NCBI GenBank assembly: GCA_026027325.1
Contig: JAMSLZ010000004.1
Coordinates: 2,480,001 to 2,544,000 of the forward strand
Origin: Actinomucor elegans
Lineage: Eukaryota > Mucoromycota > Mucoromycetes > Mucorales > Mucoraceae
Reading direction: 5' to 3'
Length of the DNA stretch: 64,000 nucleotides
Shown here: piece after piece, positions 48,701 to 61,300 of the stretch
Layout of the letters: each line of letters starts with the position of its first letter
Position numbering within the stretch: the stretch's first letter is position 1
Notes under the pieces: model-generated
Databases searched by the model: none
Told to the model about the DNA's origin: nothing
The model's input: only the letters and a program-made list of their open reading frames with translations
Made by a program: the position numbers and the translations under genes

Positions 48701-51700
48701 ACATTTCAGTGTCCAGTTGTCGTTGGCTTGACTGTCGAGGAGGGGTATCATTATCCATAATTCCTATTAACTGATCATCTTCCTGTGGTTTATAAATGTA
48801 CGCATCCGGTTCATATCGTTTACGTCGTGCTATATCAGGGTAATAAAAGGTATCATCCGCTGAAGACCATGAAGCACGTTTGTTTGTTGAACCTGGAATA
48901 GGTGTTGGTTCGTAATCCTGCATAGTTTTCTTGACAGCGTAGACTTCACGGGGGTATCTGGTTAGATAGTTTGTCAAAAACTGGATATGGCTGATACGAA
49001 GCATGGCCACAGAAAAAATTTCGGGTGGTATATCTAGCACATTGAAAGGAGTTTTGTCATTGTTGGACAAGTAACGGGGAAACAGTTCTGTCGGTTGCTC
49101 ATGAGTGAACCAAAAGCGACCTGTACTGACCAGCAAATGTTCAATCTTGTTCTTTCTCAAATCACGAATTGACAGGTCATTGGTAGACAGCGTGAGTTCT
49201 GCCAAAATAGGATGTACCAACGTCATTAATACTAGCCCATCTTTCTTGTTTTTGCTTTCTCGCATCAACCATTTCAGCATACCAGCTAGGTAATTGAATA
49301 AAATATGCGTAAATCCAGGCGGTAGCTTGTGCTGCATGCTAACTAAATATCTTAAACGAGTCAACATGTCTCGGTGACGGTCCAGCTTAAACTTGCCCAA
49401 ATCACTCAAAAATGCTCGTAAAAACATGGCAGGGTCATCGCGCAGAAAGTATTCTAGTAGTTCCCGTAGTGCATTGGATGCACCGCCATAATCGTCGTTG
49501 AGCAAATCAACCATGCTCAAGAAAGAGATAGTCAACGAATGAATGGTGGTAGCTCGCTTGCGTCGCGTAATGATCTTACTGATGTCGTGATGTTTTGCTG
49601 TAGCGGTGGGTGTATCATCTTCGTTTAACCGCTCATCTTCTTCTTCCAAAAATAACGAAGGTAACAGTGCCAATGGTGTTAATACTTTTTTTAATGCTTC
49701 ATGCTCTTCGCCATTATCGTCATCGTCCCAGCCTAATTCTTGAATTTGGCGCTTGAGTTCAATAGGAAAATTACTGGCGTTCTTGAGCTTGGCCATCCAT
49801 CGTGGCTCATCTAGCGTGAATTGATTGCTTCCAAGATCTGTAGGCACAAATGGGGTAGAAAAGGCACCACCATCGCCTCGGAAAGGCCGTCTACGAGATG
49901 AAATGGGGATATATTCTTGATTCAAGACGTTAAATCGAAAAGCACTAAGCGAAGAATGCTTTTGAATAACGGCTAATCGACGTAAAGGATCACCACTATA
50001 TATACACACGATATATGAGATTCTAGACATCTAATTTGCTCAAAATGATAATTATTTACCTGTAAAAGTCATGCGTACAGACTTCAATCATTGTCTTGGG
50101 TATTTTTTCACCGCACTCCATCAATAAGAATACGGCAGGAATAAACGAATGAGGCTTTCGATCATCCATATGACGCTCCCATAAGGGTCTAACAAGCTTC
50201 GAAAACTCTTGTGATGATAATGCAGTAAATACAGCAGCCAGTAATGAAAACACAGCTCCAAATGCATCTTGATTGATTTCTTGCATATTTTCAAATCGAT
50301 ATCTAGCTAATTTCAAAGCAGGGCCATCTTCCACAGTAGTGAATTCATTTGAAGCTGATATAGTTGACGGAGGACTAAGATCTAAAACTGCTAAAGCTGA
50401 ACGAGTTATAGGATACATGGCTTGAATGGTTTGCTGTCTTTTATGGCGTGGTGGTGTTTGATCTATCCGCTCTTCAACAGGTGGCACATATGCATTGGTG
50501 TATTCTTTACTGTCTTCTATTTCTAATTGCAAGAGCTCCACCACATTAATATACACATTATGTATGCGTTGAAACATCACCGAAAGATCTGTCAAATGAC
50601 CTGTGTGTAGTAAGGGCAATTCTGACAACGATGAAGGTGGATTATTGGGCGATGGTGACTGATCTGGACTTATAGTAGGTAAAATGGGATGAAATGCATG
50701 TTCAGGCGTGGATATCACAGGCTGTATAGCCCAATCAATGACCCGTGCTAACCAGCCAGGACGATGTGTAGTGTTGCAAAAGAACCTCAAGTCCAGAAAT
50801 ATATTGCACAGGATATTGCGTAAAGGCATCGGTACCCAAGAGGTCTTTTCTTTGGCGGCTAAAAAGACAGCTAAGCGACGTTCAAGATCAATAAGAAATT
50901 TTTTGGCAATCTCGTCCTCTTCCATATTGCGGTGAGGATCGCGCTGTTTGGTCCTCAAGTCTTTGACGGCCCACATAAATTCACCAGCAACAACACATTG
51001 ACCAAGTGTTGTATTGCCCCATCCATCGTCGTTCTTCAACTTCTTAGGCCCTACATCGCTTAATAATAAGACATTGATCATTTCAGCATCTTGCATCCAA
51101 AATTCTACACCTGAAAGGTATCTTCGCAAGCAAGTCATCAAAGCCAAACAGGTTGATACCTTTTCTTCATCATCTGAAGCCGCGCAAGAAACGACAGGTT
51201 TATAGAACAATGTGCGGTATCGCTTTGAAAGAGCATATAGCATCTTACATAGCTCCGGTAAAGCAGGTGGTAATGTCTCTACGAGTCGTAGAAACAAGGT
51301 GGGTAGTGTCTTTTTAGCAATCTCTTCACTCATGACAGGATCTAGGTGGAAAACGAGGTTTTGATAGATGATTGCCGTACGTTCACTTATAGTATCCTGG
51401 AGCATGGCCTCTATACCTCGTAACATGAAATCCTTGTACCCAGATTTCCAAAACTCTTCAACGAAACTTTTTGAAGAGAGTAAAAGCTTGCGTACTGCGA
51501 TATCAGTGTTTACGTTGAGCCTGAAACTGTGAAGACTATGTGCTTCAGAGATGGACATGTCACTGCCGACAACAAAGTCTGGCACTGAAGGTCGAGGACT
51601 TAGATTAGGCGAGGATACATTGCTGTGTAGATGAACCGATGCATTTTCTTCCATATTACAAATAGACAAGAGCGAAAGTAACGTGACTATGAGATTGGAT

Positions 51701-53589
51701 GTAGTCATCTTTTGAAGTTCGTCTGTATGCTGATCAATCAAATATGACTGTAGTTTGGAAGGCGATAGTTTGTCCATAATCCATGGTAACAGCATGAACG
51801 CTGTAGAAGTTCTGGTGGTGAGGTCATCGATAGTTGCATTCAATAACGCCTCATTGGCTAATTCAGTGATCAAAAAGATGATTTTAAAGTAGGCAGGACG
51901 TGCACTCTTGGTTTCTATAGGTTCAATCCAGTATTTCGGTAATAGCTCTTGTATAACCAAAGTATGGCGCGTGCGCTCAATCAAGTTTGATGTGGAGGAT
52001 ACGGTAGTAAGGCCATGATAGGGATTGCTTTGGCTGCAGGTACCGACCATTACGCATTTGAGAAGAGCTTCTACTACGCATAGCTGGGCAATAGTGGGTG
52101 AGGGTATTGATTTCTTGTTGGTGTGGTAAGCAGACCATGCTGGGCCTACTGGTGGTATTAAGCTACCATTAACAAGGTTATCCAATATTTCAAATATGCC
52201 AGATCGTACGAGTGATTCGTCCATGTCCATATCGTTAATCGCATGCTCTTTTATTTCATCAACAGTGTGTTGATGTTTATCAATATTGAGTTGTGCTAAA
52301 GCATTGGTGAGGGTATAAACAAGAGAATGGTATGCTGTAGGCATCGAGGGTAAAAAGCTTGTATTATCTAGACAAGGTTTAAGCAACGACTCCAATAAGC
52401 CCAATACACGTTTCTAACCATCAGGTTAGTACAAGAACACTTCAAACAATCCATTCATTAAATTTACCTTTAAGGCCAAGGTACCAACACCCAACAAACG
52501 ACAAGTGAAGATGATTTGCTCAAATTGTTCCTGTAGTTATAGTGAGACATAAGTACATGTAAAGATATTGTTCAAGATAGATGCTTTACAGTTGAATTGA
52601 TTTGAGTAAATCTTCGTTTAATGTATTCAAACATATCTAAAGCTTGCTCGCAATCACTGACTACAAAAGAGAGTACAATTGAGTTATTGAACATGTGTAC
52701 ATATCAAGTAGGTCTTACTTATTAACGGCGACTTGTCAAAAGGGATGACCATTATCGCCAGAATTTCGCCTGTCAAAGGTAATCGAGTAGCAGATTTATG
52801 CTTTTTAATGGACTCCAAGATAGCAGACATGATAAATGATATCCTTGTTACATCATAGGGTTTAATAACTGGTGGCTCGACTTCATTTTGAAATAAATCA
52901 GTCATATTTTGCTTTTGAAATACGCCTTTCTTTGTGTTCAGAGTGGTTGTTTGATTACTATCACCAAGCAAAGTAGGTATGGCATTGATACCTGGTAAAA
53001 GGGTCGAGCAAGTCGATTCTGCAAAGCTGGCATGCTGTGATCGAGCGTTCAACTGCACCAAGAGCTTATCTAGATCGCGTTCTAGACGATAAATGTCTTG
53101 CTGAACAGCAGTCGAAGTGGCATAGATAACACCATTCTGATGGCGTGCAGGTCGAAAGTTTCGATTAAAGTTGGTCATGCCAGCTGCTTGGGCTGCTACC
53201 AAGGTCGTATTGGCTAAAGTCATATGATTGCCATGTTTCATATCACCGTCAAACGTCGCAGATCGCATAAAAGGATTTAGTGTTTGTTTCTTTGGTAACG
53301 CTGCCGACGCTTTTGTATTGCCTCGAGATGAAGTTGGTATCGATCCGAAGGAGCTTGAAGAACTACTGGCAGTAGGTGACGCGACAAGAACGCCATTGTC
53401 GCTGAATTCATTTACATTGTCCCGGAGTTTGTCCCAGTTTGATAAAGGACTTTTCTTCTTTTTGCTAATGTTACTGTCATTAAGCTGCCTCTCTATTAAA
53501 AGCTGGCGAAGATTATTACTGCTACTGTTTTGAGAGCTTTTGGAATGAATAGAGCTAGTTGTTTGCTGGTGTAGATCCTCGTCTGACAT
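45756..53589 (-). CDS. Giant UNC80-like helical-repeat protein
   Basis: Five exons (52719-53589, 52590-52660, 52468-52530, 50060-52413, 45756-49995) give 2532 residues. The first 290 residues are Ser/Asn-rich and probably disordered. The remainder is helical solenoid (HEAT/ARM-like) with Ser/Pro linkers, and no enzymatic motif. Characteristic stretches are LVSTGRFWFTHEQPTELFPR, RSAIIFAWCRFYAVHEESFV and, near the end, YDFTTWRFLEFVTCYRCPLL. Length and layout suggest the fungal relatives of UNC80, which in animals binds the NALCN sodium-leak channel with UNC79. Fungi carry Cch1/Mid1, relatives of NALCN and its partner. Other giant scaffolds (Furry/Mor2, Dopey) are alternatives. The family call is from memory of such proteins, not a search. 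The C-terminal 230 residues are low complexity, then a conserved-looking block (FANEWQLLLQLHAEELDVTT). Confidence 0.6.
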
Positions 53590-55226
53590 TACGCTTCTCT
53601 AGAGTAAAAGAGAGATGTCGAGATTAAGTAGAATAAAAGCCCAATTGTTTCACAGTTGCACTAGCGAAAGAATCATCTGTTGGAAGGCTGTAAGGTGTGC
53701 CTATTAGTGCCAATTGTTCAATCGTGTCTTTATTTGAACAATTGAGTCATGGTGTAGCTCTGCTTGTCTTTCATTTAATGCTACAGATGACACACATACT
53801 TTTTTAGCCTTCGCACTTGTTAGAATCTATATCACTGAAGAAACAATACATAGTGATGTTGAGAAATTATGATTATCAACCGTAACCTGTTCAAATTGCT
53901 TTTCTTTTTTTTTAAACTGTATCAATGCCAAATAAATACTAGTATATGCTCTTAAGTGAGCATAACAAAGTTATCTTGTGAAGTATATCTTAAAATTATT
54001 CTTCATGCTACTAAAAGAATGATAGCAAGACTAATCACTGTGTAAAGTACCTTTATTGTCTGGCGGGTACTTAACAAATGATTTTCTGACTTACTGGTTT
54101 TTATAATCTCCCAATTATTTTATGAATTTTGACGCTGGTTTTTATTAACAAAGAGCCAATACCTAAAACACATTGTACTTTAATGAAATTTGTGCACAGT
54201 TTAATCACGCATATCAATACATAAGTAATATTCGCAATTACCTTCAGTCAATTGAGTGATCTTCGATAACAGATTGACTTTTCGAGTTTTCGGAAATGGC
54301 CATAACTCAAATACTTCATATGACAATAATAAAGTACAATAAAAAATGCTATTGCATAAAATGTAAGATATAAATAATGCTTCTAAAATATGCTTCCATG
54401 TTATACGGAAAAAAAAAAAAAACTATATTAAAAAAATTTGGTCTAATAAGATGCTTTCAGAAACCAAATCAAACACAGGCTTAATATCGCATCAGAAAAT
54501 AATGCATACTTTGAATGAGGCAGTTCTTCCATTGAAACCTCATTAAACTAAATTACAATAAACTATATAAAAATACAAGATTAGCTTAAGAATCTGAAGA
54601 GTACATTTTGGTATTGCTATCCTTTTAGAGAGTATAGCTGCGGCATTTGCAAGTTTGATGCCAAACTCATTTGCTGATGGTGCATGATGTTCCAATGCCT
54701 CCTCAAACTTCTGCGCCCAGAAAAACTTTGGATAGATGACGCTTGACTTAACCGCATGAAATTAACTTTTATTGTGACGCCAATAACAAGTATAAAACTT
54801 TAGTAGCATTGGACCTGAAACATACTGGTTGCTTTTTCATAAAGAGCAATATATTATTTCAAGCCCGGTTTAGGTTTATTCCTGTCTTCAAAATAAGCAT
54901 GATAACTATATGGCTGTCTATATATGTGGAACACAGGTACCAAGACCAGTTACGTAGGATCCATTTGGTAGCACGTATCTATTTTGCTTTCTGTCAAATA
55001 CTTGCTGTACTTGCCTGTATCCTCCTTGGTATATTCAGTCCCAAAAACATGCACAAATAGTTTGCTCTCAAGTAGTTGTAATCATTCTTTTTAACTAGAT
55101 AAAGATTAAAAAAATGAAAAGAAAAAGTAAATACTGATATACAGCGAATTGATCTAAACTTTTTGTGATTTATTTAGCTTTACATGCAAATGCTATTATA
55201 TAATAATGAGAGTAAACAAAGAACCT
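53590..55226. other. Intergenic region
   Basis: About 1.6 kb, AT-rich. It contains a perfect 11-bp inverted repeat (CAATTGTTCAA, 53711-53721, with 53734-53744) upstream of the UNC80-like gene, and no recognisable gene. A plus-strand frame at 54809-55060 looks like chance. Confidence 0.5.
53711..53744. repeat. Perfect 11-bp inverted repeat
   Basis: CAATTGTTCAA at 53711-53721 and its reverse complement at 53734-53744 with a 12-base spacer, about 120 bp upstream of the UNC80-like start codon. It could be a dimeric factor site or chance in AT-rich DNA. Confidence 0.6.
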
Positions 55227-55933
55227 TTAAACACCACCGCGTTTGGTACTGAAGAAACTCTTAATGACAAAGACTTGCAAACCAGCCATAGCAACAATAG
55301 CAAAACTGGTCAAGAAAGCAAACCAAAAGATTCTACTCTCGGTAGAGCTGACTGTCGCCGAGTTACGGTTCTCTCTTGTACGGAAATACTTTTGAGTACG
55401 TTGGATATTTGTCAGTGATCCAGCAATACGTATCATCGACTCCTCCATCTCTGTCAAAGCCTCAGGCTCTTCTTTACCGTCAGGGCCTTTAGCAAATTGA
55501 GGACGTTGCTCATTCTCCAAGGTAATCTCGAAATCAACCAATTTCTCAGCCCATGTCGACATATCATTCGAGAAACAGAAAGAGTACTCGCCAAAATGGT
55601 TAGCTGTAAACACATAGTCTGCTTGCTTTTCTTGTTCGCCCTTCAAAATGGATTGACCATTAGGTGCAGTCACTTCAAAATCTATGTCAAATGAACCACC
55701 TTGTTGGACCTATTCAGACTTTAGTATTTGATGTTTGCTTATTTTGTTTTATAATACATTACTGCAAAATAAAATCCAACTTTTTTGCCTGGTTTGTCAT
55801 TCCAGATGAAGAAACAAGCTTTTTCATTAGCAGGTACATTGTAAGTTAACGCCGTGGCCTTGACACATGCTGGTAGCAAACATAAGAATAAACCCACCAT
55901 GATGGTGAACACAGATGATCTGGATAGAATCAT
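55227..55933 (-). CDS. p24 family cargo receptor (EMP24/GP25L/ERP, TMED-like)
   Basis: Two exons (55763-55933, 55227-55709) give 217 residues. There is a signal peptide to about residue 28, then a GOLD domain that starts ALTYNVPANEKACFFIWND and includes EYSFCFSNDMSTWAEKLVDF; the two cysteines form the usual disulphide. A coiled-coil stretch (about 130-175) is followed by one membrane helix (FWFAFLTSFAIVAMAGLQVF) and a short tail KSFFSTKRGGV, with an FF sequence that binds COPII coats and basic residues near it for COPI. p24 proteins cycle between ER and Golgi and help sort GPI-anchored and other cargo. Tail and GOLD type suggest the gamma (Erp1/5/6, TMED5/7) branch. Confidence 0.9.
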
Positions 55934-58337
55934 TTCGACACGTCTTATTCAACAGTAATTGAAACAATGGTTGAAAGTATAAAGAAAACGTTTGACCTTT
56001 CATTTGCTTTCCTTTGAGCTGAATTCAAATAATTCAATTTTCTAATTCTCAGTAAGGTGTACCTCCTCAGGCCTGAATTTTCCATTACTTCGACCATATA
56101 TTTTAGCTGTAAAGATTCGATTTTTAGACATTATTTATACAGAGTACTTCATTATATATGAAGGGCGCACTTTGGGATTTGTTTTTCGTAGTTTTTCATA
56201 TAAAGGCTTTACCTCATTATCACGAAACCAAAAAACCAACAATTATCATATAATTCATATATAAACCTCAAACTTTGAAACAAAACGTAATATATAACGA
56301 GTACTATTTGACACGCAATTCAATTCTAAGCAGAATTTTTATAATGATACTGTGTATCTCTATAGCCCTTTTTATTATTAAGAAATCTCATCAAAGAGTA
56401 ATTTAGCTTTGGACCTCACGCTTTAAATTGGTGGAATCAACAACAGCCAATAAAAAATTGCCAAACAATATAGCTAGTACCGCCTTTCTTGATGAATGGT
56501 AAACGAACAAACTCTGTCATGAACACAATAAAAAGAGTGTTTCGAGTGCAAAAAATCTAGTAGTTTACTTAAAGTTTTAATTGGTATAGACATTTGGTAT
56601 AAACGCTTGGAGGGGAAGTGTTGAGCATCGGCTAGCATAAATCTTTATTCTCAAGACTAAAGCAGATTTCATTAGATCATAATCTGTCTTTTTAATAAAG
56701 GCTCCAATAAATAGATATAGTGATTGATCTTGAGTATCATTCTAAGTATGTAATAGTCTTCAGATGAGACATTAAGTCAGAATCAGTCAACAAATGTCAT
56801 GATGTTGAAAATGACTAGACTTTCTTAGATCAAATATTTTAAGCTCCCTAATTTTTTAATGGGACGTGAAAACGGCATTTTCAAAGCATGGTATTTAACA
56901 TTATAGATTTCTTAAAGACGAAAGAGTGGAGGTATGTTTCTTATTAGATTTAATGTATAATAAACATTTAGGAATAATGAAACTCATTGCCTCTCTAAGC
57001 TAGACCCTGGAAGTAGCCCAAGATGCCTGTATTCGTTAAATATTCGGCAGTTTTTCTATCTCCTCTTCTACAAAAGTGATGAAACATATGCTCAAGCTAC
57101 CATCTATATAAGAGCTGTGTAATGTACTACAATACAAATTTAATCAGAGGCCTTTAATTTTACCGGACGATATGTTGCTAACTTGGTTGCATCCAAAATA
57201 TGAAAGGCTTTTATCTTCCAGAGAAATAAAATCTCTAGGGCTAGTCTTCCCCAAACATTTCCTTTCGTATATTATCTTCTTCCTCAAAAAGATTTCAACC
57301 AGATCAAGATCAACTACCTTGAAATAAATTCCCAATACAGTCTAGCATAACCTGAGTCTGCATTGCTATCATATTGTCGCACTTATATCTCAACTGATCT
57401 TATCCTCTGGATATCAATGACAAATACGGAGTGAATTAGGCTCATACATTGGCAGTTCGGTTAGCTCCCTGATGGTTATTCCCCAACATGCTCCTGTAAA
57501 GGGCATAAGCTGACCAAAAATCCCTACATTGAATACGCGCGTATGAATGTTCTGTTACATGTTTCTCAAGCAAAGAAGGATCCTCTTATGATTTCGCTGT
57601 TAAATAGGCTTCTCACTAAACCGCTTCATAGCTCCCAAACAGGACTTACCTAACGGAAAGTTATACACCAAATACTGCAAGACATAGATGCATTCCAATA
57701 CGATAGTCAAGGTACCTCAGCGCTTATCTCTTCTGAAAAAGGATAACCTCCCCCTTGTTTGAATCGACTAAATCCAAATCAAACTAATTTCTAATGCACC
57801 AAGCATTTGCTTTCTTTGCCTTTTTACTCTTGATCTCCATAAAAGATTTTTAGTTCATATCTACTATAATGTATATTAAATTAATAATGAAACTACCCTG
57901 GTCAATATAAGATACTACAGCGTCTTGTGTCCAGAAGAGTTTTATTTTTAATAATTTAATAAATGTTTATTTAATCATTCTTAACCATGTGAGAAGGCAC
58001 CAATATACACTAGAAAAGCATTACCGCACAAACATCTATATTTAAAAGCAGTTGAATGTTCGTAATAATGCGCAACTCATAAATAATTTTATCTTATCGC
58101 TCCTTTGCATTTTTTAAGATACTCTCCTCAGCTAAAATCTGGATAAATTGCGCCTATCATCATGCCTGAAAGCTTCTGTTGTTCGAATCTGTTGAAAGCC
58201 TGTAAATAAATTAAACATTGAAACGAAAAATGGTATAGATCCAGGTCATTTTATGCAGAATAGTAACTAAAATAGCTTTTATATTATAATAATAAGATGT
58301 AAAGTAGTAAAAGTAAAAAAAAAAAAAAAAAAATACA
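55934..58337. other. Long intergenic region, possible coding relic
   Basis: About 2.4 kb. Mostly AT-rich and without a gene, but 57140-57330 and 57540-57655 are less AT-rich and show protein-like stretches interrupted by stops, suggesting a decayed gene or element (see findings). Positions 56768-56790 resemble 3812-3834. Confidence 0.4.
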
Positions 58338-61300
58338 TTAATATTGTTGGTATGGTAAATGATGATGCTGATATGGCGCTGGCACCCAACCTAATGAATT
58401 GCCTTGCATAATTGGAGATGAAATACTGTCTGCAAATATCATATGTTGTTCCATCGCTTGTTGTTCGCGCTTTTGCTTACGTCTACGATACACACGGACA
58501 CCAACCACTGTAGCAGCAGCATAGATACAAACACCAACACTTACACAGATGCCAATAATGGCTCCATTTGATAGTCCACTAGTGTTTTCATTTGCAGTGC
58601 CATTATTTGATGAATCGTCTGTATTATTGGGATCGTCTACTGTGCCGCTTCCTCCACCAGTAGAAGGTTTTGCAACTATTTAACATACGGTGAGTTTTTT
58701 TCATTTTTTTTTTTTCGCATTAAAGTAATTGCTACTTTACCTGCTTTGTTCTGAACAGGATAAGAAGGATCAATAAATTTGGGTAATTGACCATTATCTG
58801 CACTATACAATGGACTCTTTGTATCTGCAATCAGATTCTCGAATGGATGGACTTGCGTTTCAGGGATAGCCATGGTTATAATAATACCAGCGCTGTCATT
58901 TTCAGATACTGCACGCTTTTGTTGTTTGGAATTGTTATTATTGCTTCGTGTAATGGACACTATAATCACATCATCAGCGCTGATGTTTAAAGATTTACTG
59001 AATAGAACAGGAAGATCTTGAACGAGTTGAGCTGTCATCACGGCGTTTTCGATCAACGAATTGTAGTGAATTCCCTTTAACTTAACTTGTGTGATTTCAC
59101 TTGTTTCTAGTATACACTTAATTAGTAATGAAAAGTTTAAATTTTGTTGATTACATACCTGGAATTATGGCATTGATATTGGGTGTGATGTATTCAGGCA
59201 CTTCGCGAATGTTAGGCGTTTCAGAAGCTGTATCTGAAGTGCTTGACTTTGCAGTAGTCGTCGTTGTAATCGTTGTAGTCGTTGAGGTGGTAGTGGTAGC
59301 GCTTGTCGCAGGAGTGTGAGTATTGGAGCTATTAACATCATCACCTGGAGTTGTAATAGAGGGAGTATGCTCGGAAACAGTCGTAGTAGTAGTGACAGGT
59401 GTCTCTGTGGTGGTACTAGTCTCAGTTATATAACTAAAAGACCCTGAAAGCCATGGTAGAGTTTCGTACTTGTAAGTAGAAGTAGGTTTGAATTCAGTGG
59501 TTTCAGTAGTTTCAGTAGTTTCAGTGGTGGCTGTCGTAGTAGTGGTAGTAGTGGTTGTAGTGGTTGTAGTAGTAGTGGTAGGTGTTTCGCTAGTAATGAT
59601 AGCAGTTGACTCTGACTCAGTGGGTGTTGGCTCAGTTATTGTTGATTCGGTTGCAGTGGATTCGGTTGCAGTGGATTCGGTTGCAGTGGATTCGGTTGCA
59701 GTGGATTCGGTTGCAGTGGATTCGGTTGCAGTGGATTCAGTTGCAGTGGATTCAGTTGCAGTGGATTCGGTTGCAGTGGATTCGGTTGCAGTGGATTCAG
59801 TTGCAGTGGATTCAGTTGCAGTGGATTCAGTTGCAGTGGATTCAGTTGCAGTGGATTCGGTTGCAGTGGATTCGGTTGCAGTGGATTCGGTTGCAGTGGA
59901 TTCAGTTGCAGTGGATTCGGTTGCAGTGGATTCAGTTGCAGTGGATTCGGTTGCAGTGGATTCGGTTGCAGTGGATTCGGTTGCAGTGGATTCGGTTGCA
60001 GTGGATTCAGTTGCAGTGGATTCGGTTGCAGTGGATTCGGTTGCAGTGGATTCGGTTGCAGTGGATTCGGTTGCAGTGGATTCGGTTGCAGTGGATTCGG
60101 TTGCTGTAGATTCAGTTGCTGTAGGTTCAGTTGCTGTAGGTTCGGTTACAGTGGATTCAGTTGCTGTAGGTTCAGTTGCTGTAGACTCAGTTGCTGTAGA
60201 TTCGGTTGCAGTGGATTTGGTTGCAGTGGATTTGGTTGCAGTGGATTTGGTTGCAGTGGATTTGGTTGAAGTAGACTTAGTTGCTGTAGACTCAGTTGCT
60301 GTAGATTCGGTTGCAGTGGATTTGGTTGAAGTAGACTTAGTTGCTGTAGATTCAGTTGCTGTAGATTCGGTTGCAGTGGATTTGGTTGAAGTAGACTTAG
60401 TTGCTGTAGATTCAGTAGGCGTTGGCTCAGTGACGATGGAGGTCTTGGAGTTTGTTTCAGTCACAGAGGTACTCTCAGTATCAGTAACTGTAGCAGTTGA
60501 AGAACTCTCTATTTCGGTACCTACAGAAGTACTACCTGTGATAGAAGCAGTAGAGGTGGTGCTACTGACTGTACTAGAAGTCGTAATAGTTGGAGTGCTA
60601 CCTGAAACACTATTTGTAGGAATGCTTTCCGTGACAGAAGTACTATCTGTATTAGAAACAGTTAAAGAGCTGGAGGGGCTGGTACTTTCTGACAATGACT
60701 CAATGCTAGTACTACTAGAATGAGAGGATAGAGTTGTTGTGCTAGAAGAACTAGTGCTTGTAGATAAGGTGGAATAATCTTCTGTAGATCTCGTTGATAA
60801 ACTTGCTGAAGATTCTGTTGTAGGTGTAGCAGTATTACTACTTGTGCGGTGATGCGAAGACGAACTTGAATTGGTAGCTGTATCAGTAGGTACTCCTCGG
60901 TCAGCGGAAGAACCACTGGACGAATGAGATCGGGTAGAGGATCGGGTCTTAGTGACTTCGCTGGAAGATGTCGCGGTTACTTTACTTGTAGACGATTTTC
61001 TTGAACTGGTAGTACTATGAGTAGGGAAAATTGTAGGAAGAATAGTTGGAAGAAGGGGTTTAGTACTAGTAGAAGAACTAACAGTGCTTGTCTCTTCATC
61101 GGACGAGGCTGTCTCGGTTGAGGAATGTACCGAAGATGAAAATGATGACTTTGTGTTTGTTGGCTCTTTTTCAGCCGTAGTTGTTGTGCTGCTCGATGAT
61201 TTAATAGTTTCGGTTGAAGAGTACTCTGTATTTGTGGGCTTCTCCGCAGTGGTGGATTTTGTAGTTATTGATGACTGAGTAGTCTCAATTGGTGAATGTT

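Noticed and set aside
59488..60723. 411-codon plus-strand frame with VAVDS repeats and a 167-codon frame with LQWIR repeats
   Set aside because: Both are mirrors of the 15-bp minisatellite, which is stop-free in several frames. The minus strand has the real gene with signal peptide, splice sites and membrane helix.
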